Under the pieces are notes generated by a model, which was not told the DNA's origin, searched no databases, and saw only the letters and a list, made by a program, of their open reading frames with translations. The translations under genes and the position numbers were made by a program. A stretch of DNA of 64,000 bases from an uncultured Sphaerochaeta sp. (lineage in GTDB: Bacteria > Spirochaetota > Spirochaetia > Sphaerochaetales > Sphaerochaetaceae): contig NZ_OY763408.1 in assembly GCF_963667405.1 (NCBI RefSeq), positions 1,015,757 to 1,079,756 on the forward strand, read 5' to 3'. Below, in pieces: positions 50,821 through 59,544 of the stretch. How positions within the stretch are numbered: position 1 is the stretch's first letter; each line of letters begins with the position of its first letter.

Positions 50821-51894
50821 ATGTATTTGAATGTGCAGGAGAAGGATCCTGCCTTTCTCTTTGAGACACCCTTGCTCCACCAGAGTTTCTTCTGGTCACA
50901 GGTTAAGCAAACCCAGGGGTATGAGACCAAGGCATTTGACATGAAGACCAGGATCAGCGACCTGAAGCGGGAGACTGGATCAGCATTCCTGCTTGATGAT
51001 TTGTTGGTTCAGCTGATTCCTGTCAATCGTCACCAGACCATCGGCTATGTACCCTATGGTCCCGTCCTCAGTCCGCTGGAGGACCGAATGGGGATCTTCC
51101 TTGAAGAGCTGTCCATGAACCTTCGCGAACGGCTTCCCGACCACTGCATCCTGCTTCGTTACGATCTGCCGTGGAAGAATGTCTGGGAGGAGGATGACCT
51201 GAGTCTCGAACTGCAGAACCTGCGACTCAATTGGGGGACCAGCACCAAGGCGCTCAGGCGTTCTGTTTCCAATCAGCTGCCCAGCGACACCATGCTCATC
51301 GACCTCACTCCCACCGAAGAAGAGATTCTTGCACGCATGCATCCCAAGACGCGCTACAATATCCGGCTTGCCCTCCGCAAGGGGGTGCAGGTGCGCCAAG
51401 TCGGCCATGACCATCTTCTGACCTTTTACGAACTGTACAAGGAGACGTGTGAGCGCAACCATATCCAGTTGCACAAGCTCTCCTTCTTTGAGGCGCTGTA
51501 CGGGCCGGAGGATGAGAGTGCCTCTGCAACCCTGCTGATGGCCTTTCTGGACCAGACTCCTCTCAGTGCAATGTTTCTCAGCCGCAGTGCCCACCGTGCC
51601 ACCTATCTCTATGGGGCTTCGTCCTCCTCACTGCGCAACAGCATGAGCACCTATGCCCTGCAATGGAGTGCCATCCAGCTGGCAAAGAGCTGGAATTGCA
51701 GCGAGTATGACTTGTTCGGGGTCTCCCCCACATCGTCGAAGGACCATCCGATGAGCGGGCTCCACTCCTTCAAGAAAGGTTTTGGCGGCAATCTGCTCCA
51801 CCGCATGGGATGCTGGGACTATGCCTTCAAACAGGAAGAGGCCGACCTGCTCTTTGCCCATGAGATGGTGGAAGAAGGGTATCACCTGCGCTGA
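50821..51894 (+). CDS. FemAB/FemX-type peptidyltransferase
   Basis: The 357-residue protein has two GNAT-like halves. The FemAB core includes HPKTRYNIRLALRKGVQVRQ (about 178-197), YKETCERNHI (about 206) and the C-terminal YDLFGVSPTSSKDHPMSGLHSFKKGFGG (quoted as YDLFGVSP and GLHSFKKGFGG). Members use aminoacyl-tRNA to add amino acids to lipid II bridge peptides. It is divergent from phoR and may share the Pho-box-like control region. It overlaps the convergent XdhC gene by 13 bases. Confidence 0.85.
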   Translation: MYLNVQEKDPAFLFETPLLHQSFFWSQVKQTQGYETKAFDMKTRISDLKRETGSAFLLDDLLVQLIPVNRHQTIGYVPYGPVLSPLEDRMGIFLEELSMNLRERLPDHCILLRYDLPWKNVWEEDDLSLELQNLRLNWGTSTKALRRSVSNQLPSDTMLIDLTPTEEEILARMHPKTRYNIRLALRKGVQVRQVGHDHLLTFYELYKETCERNHIQLHKLSFFEALYGPEDESASATLLMAFLDQTPLSAMFLSRSAHRATYLYGASSSSLRNSMSTYALQWSAIQLAKSWNCSEYDLFGVSPTSSKDHPMSGLHSFKKGFGGNLLHRMGCWDYAFKQEEADLLFAHEMVEEGYHLR

Positions 51895-52850
51895 AACAGC
51901 ACCTCAACCTCTCCTCCGCAGATCATGCCGAGCGCCCCGGCTTTCTCGGCATTGAGTGAGAACTTCTGGATGTGGTCCTCCAGCTGGGTGTTTCCCGCCA
52001 TGTGGTGGAGTGCACGTATGACTTGTGCCTCAATGACTCCGCCGCCCACGGTTCCTGCAAGCGAGCCATCAGCGAAGCGGACCAGCTGGAAACCGATCTC
52101 GCACGGAGCCGAGCCTCTCTTTGCCACTATTCTGGCAAGGATATGGCTTTCTCCTGTTGCCTGGCGAAGCAGGATCTGTTGGTCCAGGCGGACACTGCTC
52201 TTGCTGAGGCGGTAATGCGCTATAATCTGGCCGAGGATTGCAAGGGCTATTTCGCTTGCGGTGACCGCATTGATGTCCAAGCCTATCGGGGCGTGTACAC
52301 CAGACAGCTGCTCTTGGGAGAATCCATCCCGGGTGAGATTGGAAAAGGTCTTCGCTATCTTGGCTCTGCTGCCGATCATGCCGATGTAGGAGTGGGGGAG
52401 GGCAAGGGTACCGCGCAGGCAGAGCTCATCGTAGGCGTGGCCACGGGTGGTGATGATGAAGTAGGGGCGTATCCAGGGGTGTTCGGCAGCGAGCACCTCT
52501 TCATACGCGGCGCATATGCAGTGAGCCTCGGGAAAGCGTTCCGTGTTGCAGTACTCCTGCCTGTCATCGATGATGGTGATCGAGTGTCCCAGCCTGACTC
52601 CCATATGATACAACTCAAGGCCAATGTGCCCCCCACCGAAGATGACCAGCTGCACTTCGCAACCCAAGGTCTCTTCCAGCACCTGCCCGTCGGAAAAGGG
52701 AAGGGCAGATGCATCGGTGGCCGCAAGCAATTGCCCGCTTGCAAAGATGGCTTCCTTTCCTGCATCGGGAGCACTGAGTGTGGTGCGACGCAGTACATCT
52801 GTGCGCTTCAGTGTTTCAAGCAGTGTCTGATAATACGCTTTTTGGTTCAT
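51882..52850 (-). CDS. XdhC-family protein with swapped domain order
   Basis: The 322-residue protein has the Rossmann half first (VIFGGGHIGLELYHMG, about 69-84; IIDDRQEYCNTERFP, about 92) and the XdhC/CoxI half last (ARIVAKRGSAPCEIGFQL, about 239; GTVGGGVIEAQ, about 264; MICGGEVEV at the end). Ordinary XdhC proteins, including the one fused at 54,053-55,855, have the opposite order. The family inserts sulfur into molybdenum cofactor for molybdo-hydroxylases and protects it. The gene is last in the yqeC operon, ten bases after the aminotransferase gene. Confidence 0.83.
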   Translation of the reverse strand: MNQKAYYQTLLETLKRTDVLRRTTLSAPDAGKEAIFASGQLLAATDASALPFSDGQVLEETLGCEVQLVIFGGGHIGLELYHMGVRLGHSITIIDDRQEYCNTERFPEAHCICAAYEEVLAAEHPWIRPYFIITTRGHAYDELCLRGTLALPHSYIGMIGSRAKIAKTFSNLTRDGFSQEQLSGVHAPIGLDINAVTASEIALAILGQIIAHYRLSKSSVRLDQQILLRQATGESHILARIVAKRGSAPCEIGFQLVRFADGSLAGTVGGGVIEAQVIRALHHMAGNTQLEDHIQKFSLNAEKAGALGMICGGEVEVLFQRR

Positions 52851-52860
52851 GGTTCAATCC

Positions 52861-53988
52861 TTATGTACGGGAAAGCACTGTCTGCAGTGCGTTGATGGTC
52901 TCATCAATCTCATCCTCGGTTGTTGCATACCCGGGTGAGAATCTGACGGTTCCTGTGTGCAGGGTGTGCATCGTGCTATGGGCAAGCGGGGCACAGTGCA
53001 ACCCCACCCGTGTCTCGATGCCCCACTCCTGGCTGAGTGCAAAGGCAATGTGTGCATTGTCGGCATTCGGCACGTCGATGCTGATGGTGGCGGTACGATC
53101 CTCGATGTGGTTGGAGCCGATGACACGCACACGCTTCTCCTGCAGAAGGTACTGCAGCAACCGGTCGGTCATTCTCTTGGCCTGCTCTCCTTGGTCAAAT
53201 TCCAGGGCTTTGCCAAGGCCCAGGATGCCGACGATATTCTGGGTTCCTGCCTCCAGACGATCGGGAAAGGTAGGGCTCATCGTCAGTTGGTCGCTGAAGC
53301 TGCCGGTTCCTCCTCCGATCATGGGCCTGATGCGCTCTGCCACCAGCTCACTGAGCACCAGACCTCCCGTACCGGTAGGTCCGAGCAGGCCCTTGTGGCC
53401 GGTGAAGGCAATGGCGTCGATGCACTCCTTTTCCAGCTTGCACTCCACGGTGGGGGATCCCTGGGCGGTATCAACACAGACCAGAAGTCCGTACTGGTGG
53501 GCAAGTCTGCCCAGCTCGGCTACGTTCTGAATGGTGCCGGTGACATTCGACGCGCTGGTAATGATGAGGGCTTTCGTCTTTTTGGTGACAAGGGAGGGCA
53601 ACAGCTCGGCGCGCACCCTTCCGATCTCATTACAGGGAATGGCTGTGTAGGCGATGCCATGCACTACGAGGGCCCGCACCACGGCATTGTGCTCCATCCC
53701 GCTGATCAGTACGTGGTCGCCGGGATCGAGCATGCCGGTGATGAATACGTTCAGTGCGTGCGTGACGTTCAGGCTGAATGTCACCAGGCGGGCATCACTG
53801 GCTCCGAAGAGATCTGCAAGCTGCTTTCTGACACCCTGCACCTGCTCCATAACCGCATAGCCGCTTTCATAGCTTCCTCTTCCCAGGTTGGCCCCGTTGC
53901 CCAAAAGATAGGTTGCCATCGCCTGGGCAACTCCCGGGGCTTTGGGATAGGAGGTGGCGGCATTATCAAGATAGATGCGTTGTTGCAT
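52861..53988 (-). CDS. Class V aminotransferase / cysteine desulfurase-like protein
   Basis: The 375-residue PLP enzyme begins IYLDNAATSYPKAP, with Lys in FTGHKGLLGPTGTG (about 200-213) and EAGTQNIVGILGL (about 245). It belongs to the NifS/Csd group. In this operon it would deliver sulfur, or selenium from selenocysteine, to the molybdenum cofactor via the XdhC and YqeB proteins. A close position of such a gene is known for selenium-dependent molybdenum hydroxylase clusters. The role is inferred from context. Confidence 0.87.
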   Translation of the reverse strand: MQQRIYLDNAATSYPKAPGVAQAMATYLLGNGANLGRGSYESGYAVMEQVQGVRKQLADLFGASDARLVTFSLNVTHALNVFITGMLDPGDHVLISGMEHNAVVRALVVHGIAYTAIPCNEIGRVRAELLPSLVTKKTKALIITSASNVTGTIQNVAELGRLAHQYGLLVCVDTAQGSPTVECKLEKECIDAIAFTGHKGLLGPTGTGGLVLSELVAERIRPMIGGGTGSFSDQLTMSPTFPDRLEAGTQNIVGILGLGKALEFDQGEQAKRMTDRLLQYLLQEKRVRVIGSNHIEDRTATISIDVPNADNAHIAFALSQEWGIETRVGLHCAPLAHSTMHTLHTGTVRFSPGYATTEDEIDETINALQTVLSRT

Positions 53989-54052
53989 GGCAGCATTCTA
54001 CCGCAGCAGTGTGCAAAAATCCATTGTTTTATAAAAAAAGCAATGGAATGCA

Positions 54053-55855
54053 TCAGCAGTTGTGCAGAAACCCGTCCAACACTTCCAGAACAGAGCCGGC
54101 AATGGCCATCGCTTTCTCGCTGATGGTCGTATGGTCGGCCAGCTCAGAGCGGGGATCAATATCGGCAATCTTGAACTTCGGGGGAACCGAAAGCCCGTTG
54201 TGCAGCAAGCCCCGCAGTTTTCCGTCAATGGTGGCAATGACATCTTCCTCACCAACCTTGGCGATGACCTGCCCCTTGGTCACCAGATCGCCGATGGCAC
54301 AGGTGGAGAAGAAGACGCCGCTGGTGGTGCTGTGGAGCACCCGTTCCTCGCCAAACCCCTCGATGATTCCGGGAATGCCCGAATTGGGGAGGGCGGAACC
54401 CTTGCGGATGATCCTGCCCAGGCTATGCCCCCGTTTGGTCTCAATGACAGCGTCACAATCCACTCCCGCATCAAACCCAGGCCCGAGGGCGATGACGAGG
54501 GGGGCATCGGTAATCCTGGTGCCCAGATTTCGTTTTGCAATGATGGCATCGACGATGCAGATGGGGTTGATCTCTCCAAGCGTAGCCCCCGAAGGGTCGC
54601 AGAGGATGGGGACAAACCCATCTTCCAAGGCGGAAAAAGCCTGTTTGACCGACTCAACTCGTTTTGCAGTCACCCCTTCCACCGTAATTTCGCCGCTGAA
54701 CATTGCCTCGGCAAAGCTGACGGTCCTTCTGATCACCGAGGGTTTGTCGATTTCCAGCACGATGACCCGATAGCCGGCCCGATGGAGTCTGATGATGACA
54801 CCGGTAGCCAGATCTCCGCCCCCGCGCACCACTACCAGACGGGAGGCCTGGTTGCGAAGCGAGTTGCCGCTGCGCTTGTTGAAGACCTTCATCACCTCAC
54901 TGAGTACCGAGATGGCTATCTCCTGGGGCGTCTCGCTGCCAAGATCCAGCCCGATAGGGCAGAACAGCGTCTCCCGGGTTTCTGGGGGGAGGTTGAGCTT
55001 CTCATGGAGTATTTTCGCCTTGTGCCGCGAACCAAGGACACCCAGATAGGCAATAGTGCGGGCAAGCAGGTCATGGGCGGCTTCCTGGTCGAACGCGTGA
55101 CTGGCAATGATGCAGGCGGTATGGCAGTTGGTACTGACCTGGCTGAACGCCTCCTTGAGTGTGGGTTGCACCACGATGGTCCGGGCATGGGGGAAGAGTT
55201 CCTTCGTGGCAAAGGCCTCACGGGTCTCCACCACCTGCACAGGAAGTCCTGCAAAATGGGCAAGCTGCGCGATGGCCTGGTTCACATGGCCACCTCCGAC
55301 CAGGAGCAGGGAGTGATGATTGACCGGAAGGCTCAGATGGCAGGTCCAGGCCGGGGTGTCCAGGAACACGGGCTTCTTCTCTTCCAGAACCTTTTTTGCC
55401 GTTTCGAGGAAGCGTGGATGCACGTCCCCAATGGTAGCGCCTCCCTCACACAGCCCAAGGATTGCACTTTGCGGCTGCAACTGCAGACCAAGCACATGGT
55501 CGAGTTCGGCCTCCTCCCACTGGCGCAATCGGATGAAGGCGGTCCGTTCCTCCTCAAGGGTGCAGGAAAGCAGGTAGAGGTAGACGGTCCCTGCCGCTTG
55601 CACTCCTCCCTGGTCTATGGAGAAGGAGAGATGACGCTGTTTCTGCCCGCTTGCAAGCATGCCGAGTGCCTGACTGAGCGCGTAGGCTTCCAGTTCCCCT
55701 CCACCGATGGTACCGTGGAAGGTCCCATCGGTCTCGACGACCATACTGCCATTGTTGCGGCTGGCAGATCCTTCGGTCTTCAGGATGACCGTATAGATGA
55801 ACGGTTTTTGTTCCCGACTCAGACGGGAAGCGGCTTCGATGACGGTATATTCCAT
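54053..55855 (-). CDS. Fusion of XdhC-family and YqeB (selenium-dependent molybdenum hydroxylase system) proteins
   Basis: The 600-residue protein joins a full XdhC (about 1-325: VILKTEGSASRNNG and GTIGGGELEAY, then the Rossmann segment LLLVGGGHVNQAIAQLAHFAG) to a YqeB-type half (about 340-600: RLVVVRGGGDLATGVIIRLHRAG, RRTVSFAEAMFSGEITVEGV, ALGPGFDAGVDCDAVIETKRGH). YqeB (EF2563 family) is encoded near selD in organisms with selenium-dependent molybdenum hydroxylases. The N-terminal GGVQAAGTVYLYLL region is typical of the sulfuration type. The gene is three bases after yqeC and should be translated with it. Confidence 0.87.
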   Translation of the reverse strand: MEYTVIEAASRLSREQKPFIYTVILKTEGSASRNNGSMVVETDGTFHGTIGGGELEAYALSQALGMLASGQKQRHLSFSIDQGGVQAAGTVYLYLLSCTLEEERTAFIRLRQWEEAELDHVLGLQLQPQSAILGLCEGGATIGDVHPRFLETAKKVLEEKKPVFLDTPAWTCHLSLPVNHHSLLLVGGGHVNQAIAQLAHFAGLPVQVVETREAFATKELFPHARTIVVQPTLKEAFSQVSTNCHTACIIASHAFDQEAAHDLLARTIAYLGVLGSRHKAKILHEKLNLPPETRETLFCPIGLDLGSETPQEIAISVLSEVMKVFNKRSGNSLRNQASRLVVVRGGGDLATGVIIRLHRAGYRVIVLEIDKPSVIRRTVSFAEAMFSGEITVEGVTAKRVESVKQAFSALEDGFVPILCDPSGATLGEINPICIVDAIIAKRNLGTRITDAPLVIALGPGFDAGVDCDAVIETKRGHSLGRIIRKGSALPNSGIPGIIEGFGEERVLHSTTSGVFFSTCAIGDLVTKGQVIAKVGEEDVIATIDGKLRGLLHNGLSVPPKFKIADIDPRSELADHTTISEKAMAIAGSVLEVLDGFLHNC

Positions 55856-55858
55856 GAT

Positions 55859-56560
55859 TCAATCCTTAGGGTACAGGGTGTCTTTCTCAAGTGATCCAAT
55901 GAGAAGTGTATGCGTGCATTGCAGTTTCTGCAAAGTTTTTCTCTGATTGTCCGATAGGGTGTCTGCCTGGTTGAGCAGTACGACGGCAGTGCCTTGCATC
56001 CCTTTGCAGATGCCCTGGCTGTGAGCAAGCAAGTACGCATAGGTATCGTAGGCAACAAGTTGGTTTTTCTGTGCCTCACAGCCGAAACACTCCTCATCAA
56101 GGGGTTTTCCCCAAGCCGCCAGGGATGCAACGGCGAGCGTGGCGGTTGCGAAAGAGGGGATGACGGGGTCTCGTTCGGTATGCAGTTTCAGGTTGCACCT
56201 ACGGGCCCCATCGGCTTCCAGCAACACTGCGTCATACCGGCAAAGCAACTGCCCAAGGGTCTGCAGGTCAGGAGCAAGTGCCTTGTATTCCCCTTTCAGG
56301 GCAAAGAACACCCTCTCGCCTTGTTGGGGAGTATGGGAGAGGACCTCTTCATCCGTAAAAAAATAGTGGTCACACCCATAGGCGCGTTCACCGGGAAGCT
56401 GAAGCTTTGTGGTGGTGGAGACCAACACCTTCTTGCCTTCGCGTGCGTACACGTCGGCCAATGCAATCAGGGCGGTGGTTTTCCCTCCGCTTCCGGTAAT
56501 GCAGATGCACGTCTCATGTAATCTGAATAAAGAGGTGAGCTGGCTTAGCAACGCTTGCAT
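55859..56560 (-). CDS. yqeC: YqeC-type selenium-dependent hydroxylase accessory protein
   Basis: The 233-residue protein has a P-loop CITGSGGKTTALIALAD (about 17-34), VLVSTTTKL (about 46) and a DAVLLEADGARRCNLKLH segment (about 112-129). This matches the YqeC family, which accompanies YqeB and an orphan SelD in selenium-dependent molybdenum hydroxylase clusters. The ATG at 56560 was chosen because the 75 codons upstream run antisense through a divergent gene. It is the first gene of the four-gene operon. Confidence 0.85.
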   Translation of the reverse strand: MQALLSQLTSLFRLHETCICITGSGGKTTALIALADVYAREGKKVLVSTTTKLQLPGERAYGCDHYFFTDEEVLSHTPQQGERVFFALKGEYKALAPDLQTLGQLLCRYDAVLLEADGARRCNLKLHTERDPVIPSFATATLAVASLAAWGKPLDEECFGCEAQKNQLVAYDTYAYLLAHSQGICKGMQGTAVVLLNQADTLSDNQRKTLQKLQCTHTLLIGSLEKDTLYPKD

Positions 56561-56652
56561 GCCGATACCATACCACCAGAAAACCTGTGGTGCAACAGGA
56601 GAGGATTTCTTCTGCAACTGGTCATACACGGTATTTCGTGTAAGGTAGGGGT

Positions 56653-57270
56653 ATGCAACCAACCAACTACACCTATGCCGGGATCGATCAGAGTGGAAAC
56701 CAGTATGTCGTCTGCCTGGTGGATGAGAACGGACGTAATCCCCACTACCACCAGGGTCGCAGTGATACAAAAAAGGGGCAGGCAAAGTGTCTGAGACTGG
56801 TGGATGAGGTAGTGAAAGTCATTGCCCCAAGCACACCCCTGGGCCTTTTCCTCCTCGCTCACCATTCGGAGGAGAAGATCATCCTCCGGGGGGAGGATGA
56901 GCACTATGCAGTGTGGGAGAAAGCCGGCATTGCCCGGGGAAAGAAGATGGCACGGTTTGCCTCCCTTGTGCTCATCTCCTCACTGCAGTTGCCGAAACCT
57001 CTCAATGACAAGGAACAGGAAGCGCTTCTGGCAATGCAAGGGGCACAGATGGAGGAACTCCTTCGCGTCGGTGATGCAAGCCGGAACGCGCTCATGGAGC
57101 TGGTTGCAGGGCAAGAGGACGAGCACCTGGTCCAGCAAGCCTTGCGCCTGGAAGTGAAAAGCAGGGATGACACCCTTTCAGGAGAAAACAAACAGGAAGA
57201 AACAATCGGTGTGGAGGATGATCAGTCGTTCTTTTCCCAGCTCTATCGGGAGCTGGAGAAGCTGAGATGA
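56653..57270 (+). CDS. Hypothetical protein (205 aa)
   Basis: I do not recognise the family. The N-terminus NYTYAGIDQSGNQYVVCLVDENG looks like the first strand of an RNase H-like fold, seen also in IS110 transposases, but no further acidic motif follows. Residues 100-205 are helical and acidic, ending SFFSQLYRELEKLR. AAGGTAGGGG precedes the ATG. It is divergent from yqeC and ends two bases before the convergent phoB gene, so it is a single-gene unit. Do not take the RNase H resemblance as function. Confidence 0.65.
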   Translation: MQPTNYTYAGIDQSGNQYVVCLVDENGRNPHYHQGRSDTKKGQAKCLRLVDEVVKVIAPSTPLGLFLLAHHSEEKIILRGEDEHYAVWEKAGIARGKKMARFASLVLISSLQLPKPLNDKEQEALLAMQGAQMEELLRVGDASRNALMELVAGQEDEHLVQQALRLEVKSRDDTLSGENKQEETIGVEDDQSFFSQLYRELEKLR

Positions 57271-57272
57271 TC

Positions 57273-57947
57273 TCAGCTCTCCTTGTAGGTGTAGCCGATG
57301 CCCCAGACCGTCTTGATGCGCTGTCCGTACTCCCCAAGTTTGCGGCGGATGGTGGCAACCTGCACATCGATGCTGCGGTCGGTTACCGGATAGTCGCTGC
57401 CTTTCACCTTGGTGATCATCTGGTTGCGGGTGAACACCTGCTCGGGGGTTGAAGCGAGCAGATAGAGCAGTGAAAACTCGGTGGCGGTGAGTTCCACCTC
57501 GTTGCCGTCAAGCAGGCACTGGTGTTTCTCCTTGTCCATCAGCAGCCCGGCATGATGTACGGTGCTGCTGGCATTCGTCTCGCTGAGACGGCGAAGGACG
57601 GCCCGGATCTTACTGTTCAGGACATTCATGCTGAAGGGTTTGGTAAGGTAGTCGTCACAGCCCAGTTCAAGGGCGGTGATGATGTCACTCTCGTCCCCTT
57701 TGGCCGAGACCACGATGATGGGGACACTGCTTTGCAGGGTATAGCGAATGGCCTTGATGGCGGACAGCCCATCCATGACCGGCATCATGATGTCAAGGAT
57801 GACCAGATCGATGTCTTCCTGTTCCAGCATCGATACAGCTTCCTTGCCGTTCTCGGCCTCAAGGACCTTGTATCCGTTGCTGGCAAGTGCATAGCGTTCC
57901 AATTCTCGGATATCCACGTCATCTTCAACCACTAGTATGGTACTCAT
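57273..57947 (-). CDS. phoB: PhoB-type response regulator
   Basis: The 224-residue OmpR-family regulator has a receiver domain (acidic pair EDD near 9, phospho-Asp in LVILDIMMPVMDG near 50, Lys in LTKPF near 102) and a winged helix (about 130-224; TATEFSLLYLLAS, RSIDVQVATIRRKLG). The assignment rests on a Pho-box-like site 50 bases upstream and the otherwise unpartnered phoR. An unrelated OmpR-type regulator remains possible. The ATG at 57947 is used rather than a start 20 codons upstream. Confidence 0.75.
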   Translation of the reverse strand: MSTILVVEDDVDIRELERYALASNGYKVLEAENGKEAVSMLEQEDIDLVILDIMMPVMDGLSAIKAIRYTLQSSVPIIVVSAKGDESDIITALELGCDDYLTKPFSMNVLNSKIRAVLRRLSETNASSTVHHAGLLMDKEKHQCLLDGNEVELTATEFSLLYLLASTPEQVFTRNQMITKVKGSDYPVTDRSIDVQVATIRRKLGEYGQRIKTVWGIGYTYKES

Positions 57948-57996
57948 GACAAAACCGTAGTCCACAAGTTCCCCGCAAGGCAAGAGGGGAGCCGCA

Positions 57997-58021
57997 TTTT
58001 CACACATTCCTCATAGATTTG
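57997..58021. promoter_or_regulatory. Pho-box-like site upstream of phoB
   Basis: TTTTCACACAT and TCCTCATAGAT run with an 11-base period. Against the pstS site the match is TTT-n-CACAC-n-TT-n-CTCATA. It ends 50 bases before the phoB start, so autoregulation is likely. The motif is read on the plus strand, opposite to the gene. Confidence 0.5.
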
Positions 58022-58035
58022 TGCCGATAACGCAA

Positions 58036-58059
58036 ACAGGACGCCCGGAGGCGTCCTGT
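58036..58059 (-). terminator. Terminator of ackA
   Basis: A perfect 10-bp stem ACAGGACGCC/GGCGTCCTGT with a four-base loop starts 18 bases after the ackA stop and is followed by TTTG on the minus strand. Confidence 0.75.
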
Positions 58060-58077
58060 CTGTGAATGGGCACTGCG

Positions 58078-59415
58078 TTAGTTCTTGCTGGCAAGAATGG
58101 TGGCAAGCTCAGGATTCTTTGCAAGATTCTTCTTCAGATCCCGCTCACGACCCTTGTTGACATAGTCCTTTTCCTCAAAGGTGTAGTGGAAGTTGGTATG
58201 GACATCGTAGGTGCCGTTCATCAGGGCGAAGGCATCCTCGGTCATCACCAGTTCCTCATCAGTGGGGATGACCAGGATCTTGACCTTTGAATCATCGGTG
58301 TTGATCTCAAACTCACCGTTGCGGCTGAAACAGACTTCGTTCTTGTGGAGGTCCAGGTGGGCGCCGATGACCTCGAGTCCCTGGCAAGCACCCTTGCGGA
58401 CGTGGCGGGCCATTTCGCCGACACCTGCGGTGAAGACGATGGCGTCAACCTTTCCCTCAAGCAAGGTGGCATAGCCTCCGATGTACTTTGCAATTCTCCT
58501 GCACTCCATATCAATGGCGAGCTGGGCCTTCTTGTCACCCTCTTGGCTTGCCTTGAGTACGTCGCGGCGGTCGCTCTTGCCGCACAGACCGATCAAGCCG
58601 CTCTTCTTGTTCAGGGCAGTGTCCATCTCTTTGGCGCTCATGCCGGTATTTTCCATCATGTAGGGAATGATGGCAGGGTCGATGTCGCCTGATCTTGATC
58701 CCATGACCAAGCCCTCAAGCGGGGTGAGTCCCATGGAGGTGTCGACGCATACGCCGTTTTTCACGGCACAGACGGAAGCTCCGTTGCCGATGTGGCAGAT
58801 GATGACGTTGGTATCCTTGTTCTCTTTGCCGAGCAACACCGCAGCGCGCTTTGCACAGTAGAGGTGACTGGTTCCGTGGAAGCCGTATCTGCGTACGTTG
58901 TACTTGGTGTACCACTCATAGGGTACTGCATACATGAATGCTTCTTCGGGCATGGTCTGGTGCCAGGCGGTATCGAGAATGATGGCCTGCGGTACATCGG
59001 GCATAGCCTTGCGGGCTGCTTCGATGCCCATGATGTTGGCCGGCATGTGCAGCGGGCCGAGGGGAATGACCTTCTTCAGCTGTTCGATGACCTCATCGGT
59101 TACCAACTCGGATTTCTTGAAGACTTCGCCGCCATGGAGCACCCGGTGACCGACAGCCCCGATTTCCTTCAGGTCGGTGATCACGCCGTACTCTTCATCC
59201 AGCAACATCCTGATGATGAGCTCGATGGCTTCCTTGTGCGTGGGTGAGGAGAACTCTGCGTGGTACTCCTCTTTTCCGTTTGCTTTGTGCTCGATGGTGG
59301 AATATTCAAGGCCAATGCGCTCAACAACACCGACAGCGAGAATATCCTTGTTCTTCCAGTCATAGACTTGGTACTTGGCAGACGAACTGCCACAGTTCAA
59401 GGTCAAAATTACCAT
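58078..59415 (-). CDS. ackA: Acetate kinase
   Basis: The 445-residue enzyme makes ATP from acetyl phosphate, the final step of mixed-acid fermentation. It has [13 protein letters not shown] (about 7-19), [10 protein letters not shown] (about 88), [10 protein letters not shown] (about 174), [11 protein letters not shown] (about 207), [13 protein letters not shown] (about 236) and TAGVGE (about 330). It is about 45 residues longer than the common form, the surplus being a charged tail after [10 protein letters not shown]. Phosphotransacetylase is not adjacent. AGGAGACATGC precedes the ATG. Confidence 0.95.
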   Translation of the reverse strand: MVILTLNCGSSSAKYQVYDWKNKDILAVGVVERIGLEYSTIEHKANGKEEYHAEFSSPTHKEAIELIIRMLLDEEYGVITDLKEIGAVGHRVLHGGEVFKKSELVTDEVIEQLKKVIPLGPLHMPANIMGIEAARKAMPDVPQAIILDTAWHQTMPEEAFMYAVPYEWYTKYNVRRYGFHGTSHLYCAKRAAVLLGKENKDTNVIICHIGNGASVCAVKNGVCVDTSMGLTPLEGLVMGSRSGDIDPAIIPYMMENTGMSAKEMDTALNKKSGLIGLCGKSDRRDVLKASQEGDKKAQLAIDMECRRIAKYIGGYATLLEGKVDAIVFTAGVGEMARHVRKGACQGLEVIGAHLDLHKNEVCFSRNGEFEINTDDSKVKILVIPTDEELVMTEDAFALMNGTYDVHTNFHYTFEEKDYVNKGRERDLKKNLAKNPELATILASKN

Positions 59416-59544
59416 GCATGTCTCCTAATATTTCTCATTCGATATGATATGAATGTGTAGTTGGATGGTTCCAAGTCATTAAAGCACTATTGGCGGGAAT
59501 AATCAACATGAAGCAAAACAGGAAGGGATAGTTCTTTTCCCATC

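Noticed and set aside
54062..55894. A 610-codon plus-strand frame opposite the XdhC-YqeB gene
   Set aside because: The minus-strand product has full family motifs; the plus frame has none.
56653..56730. IS110 transposase fragment
   Set aside because: Similarity is limited to about 20 residues, and there is no DEDD pattern or inverted repeat.
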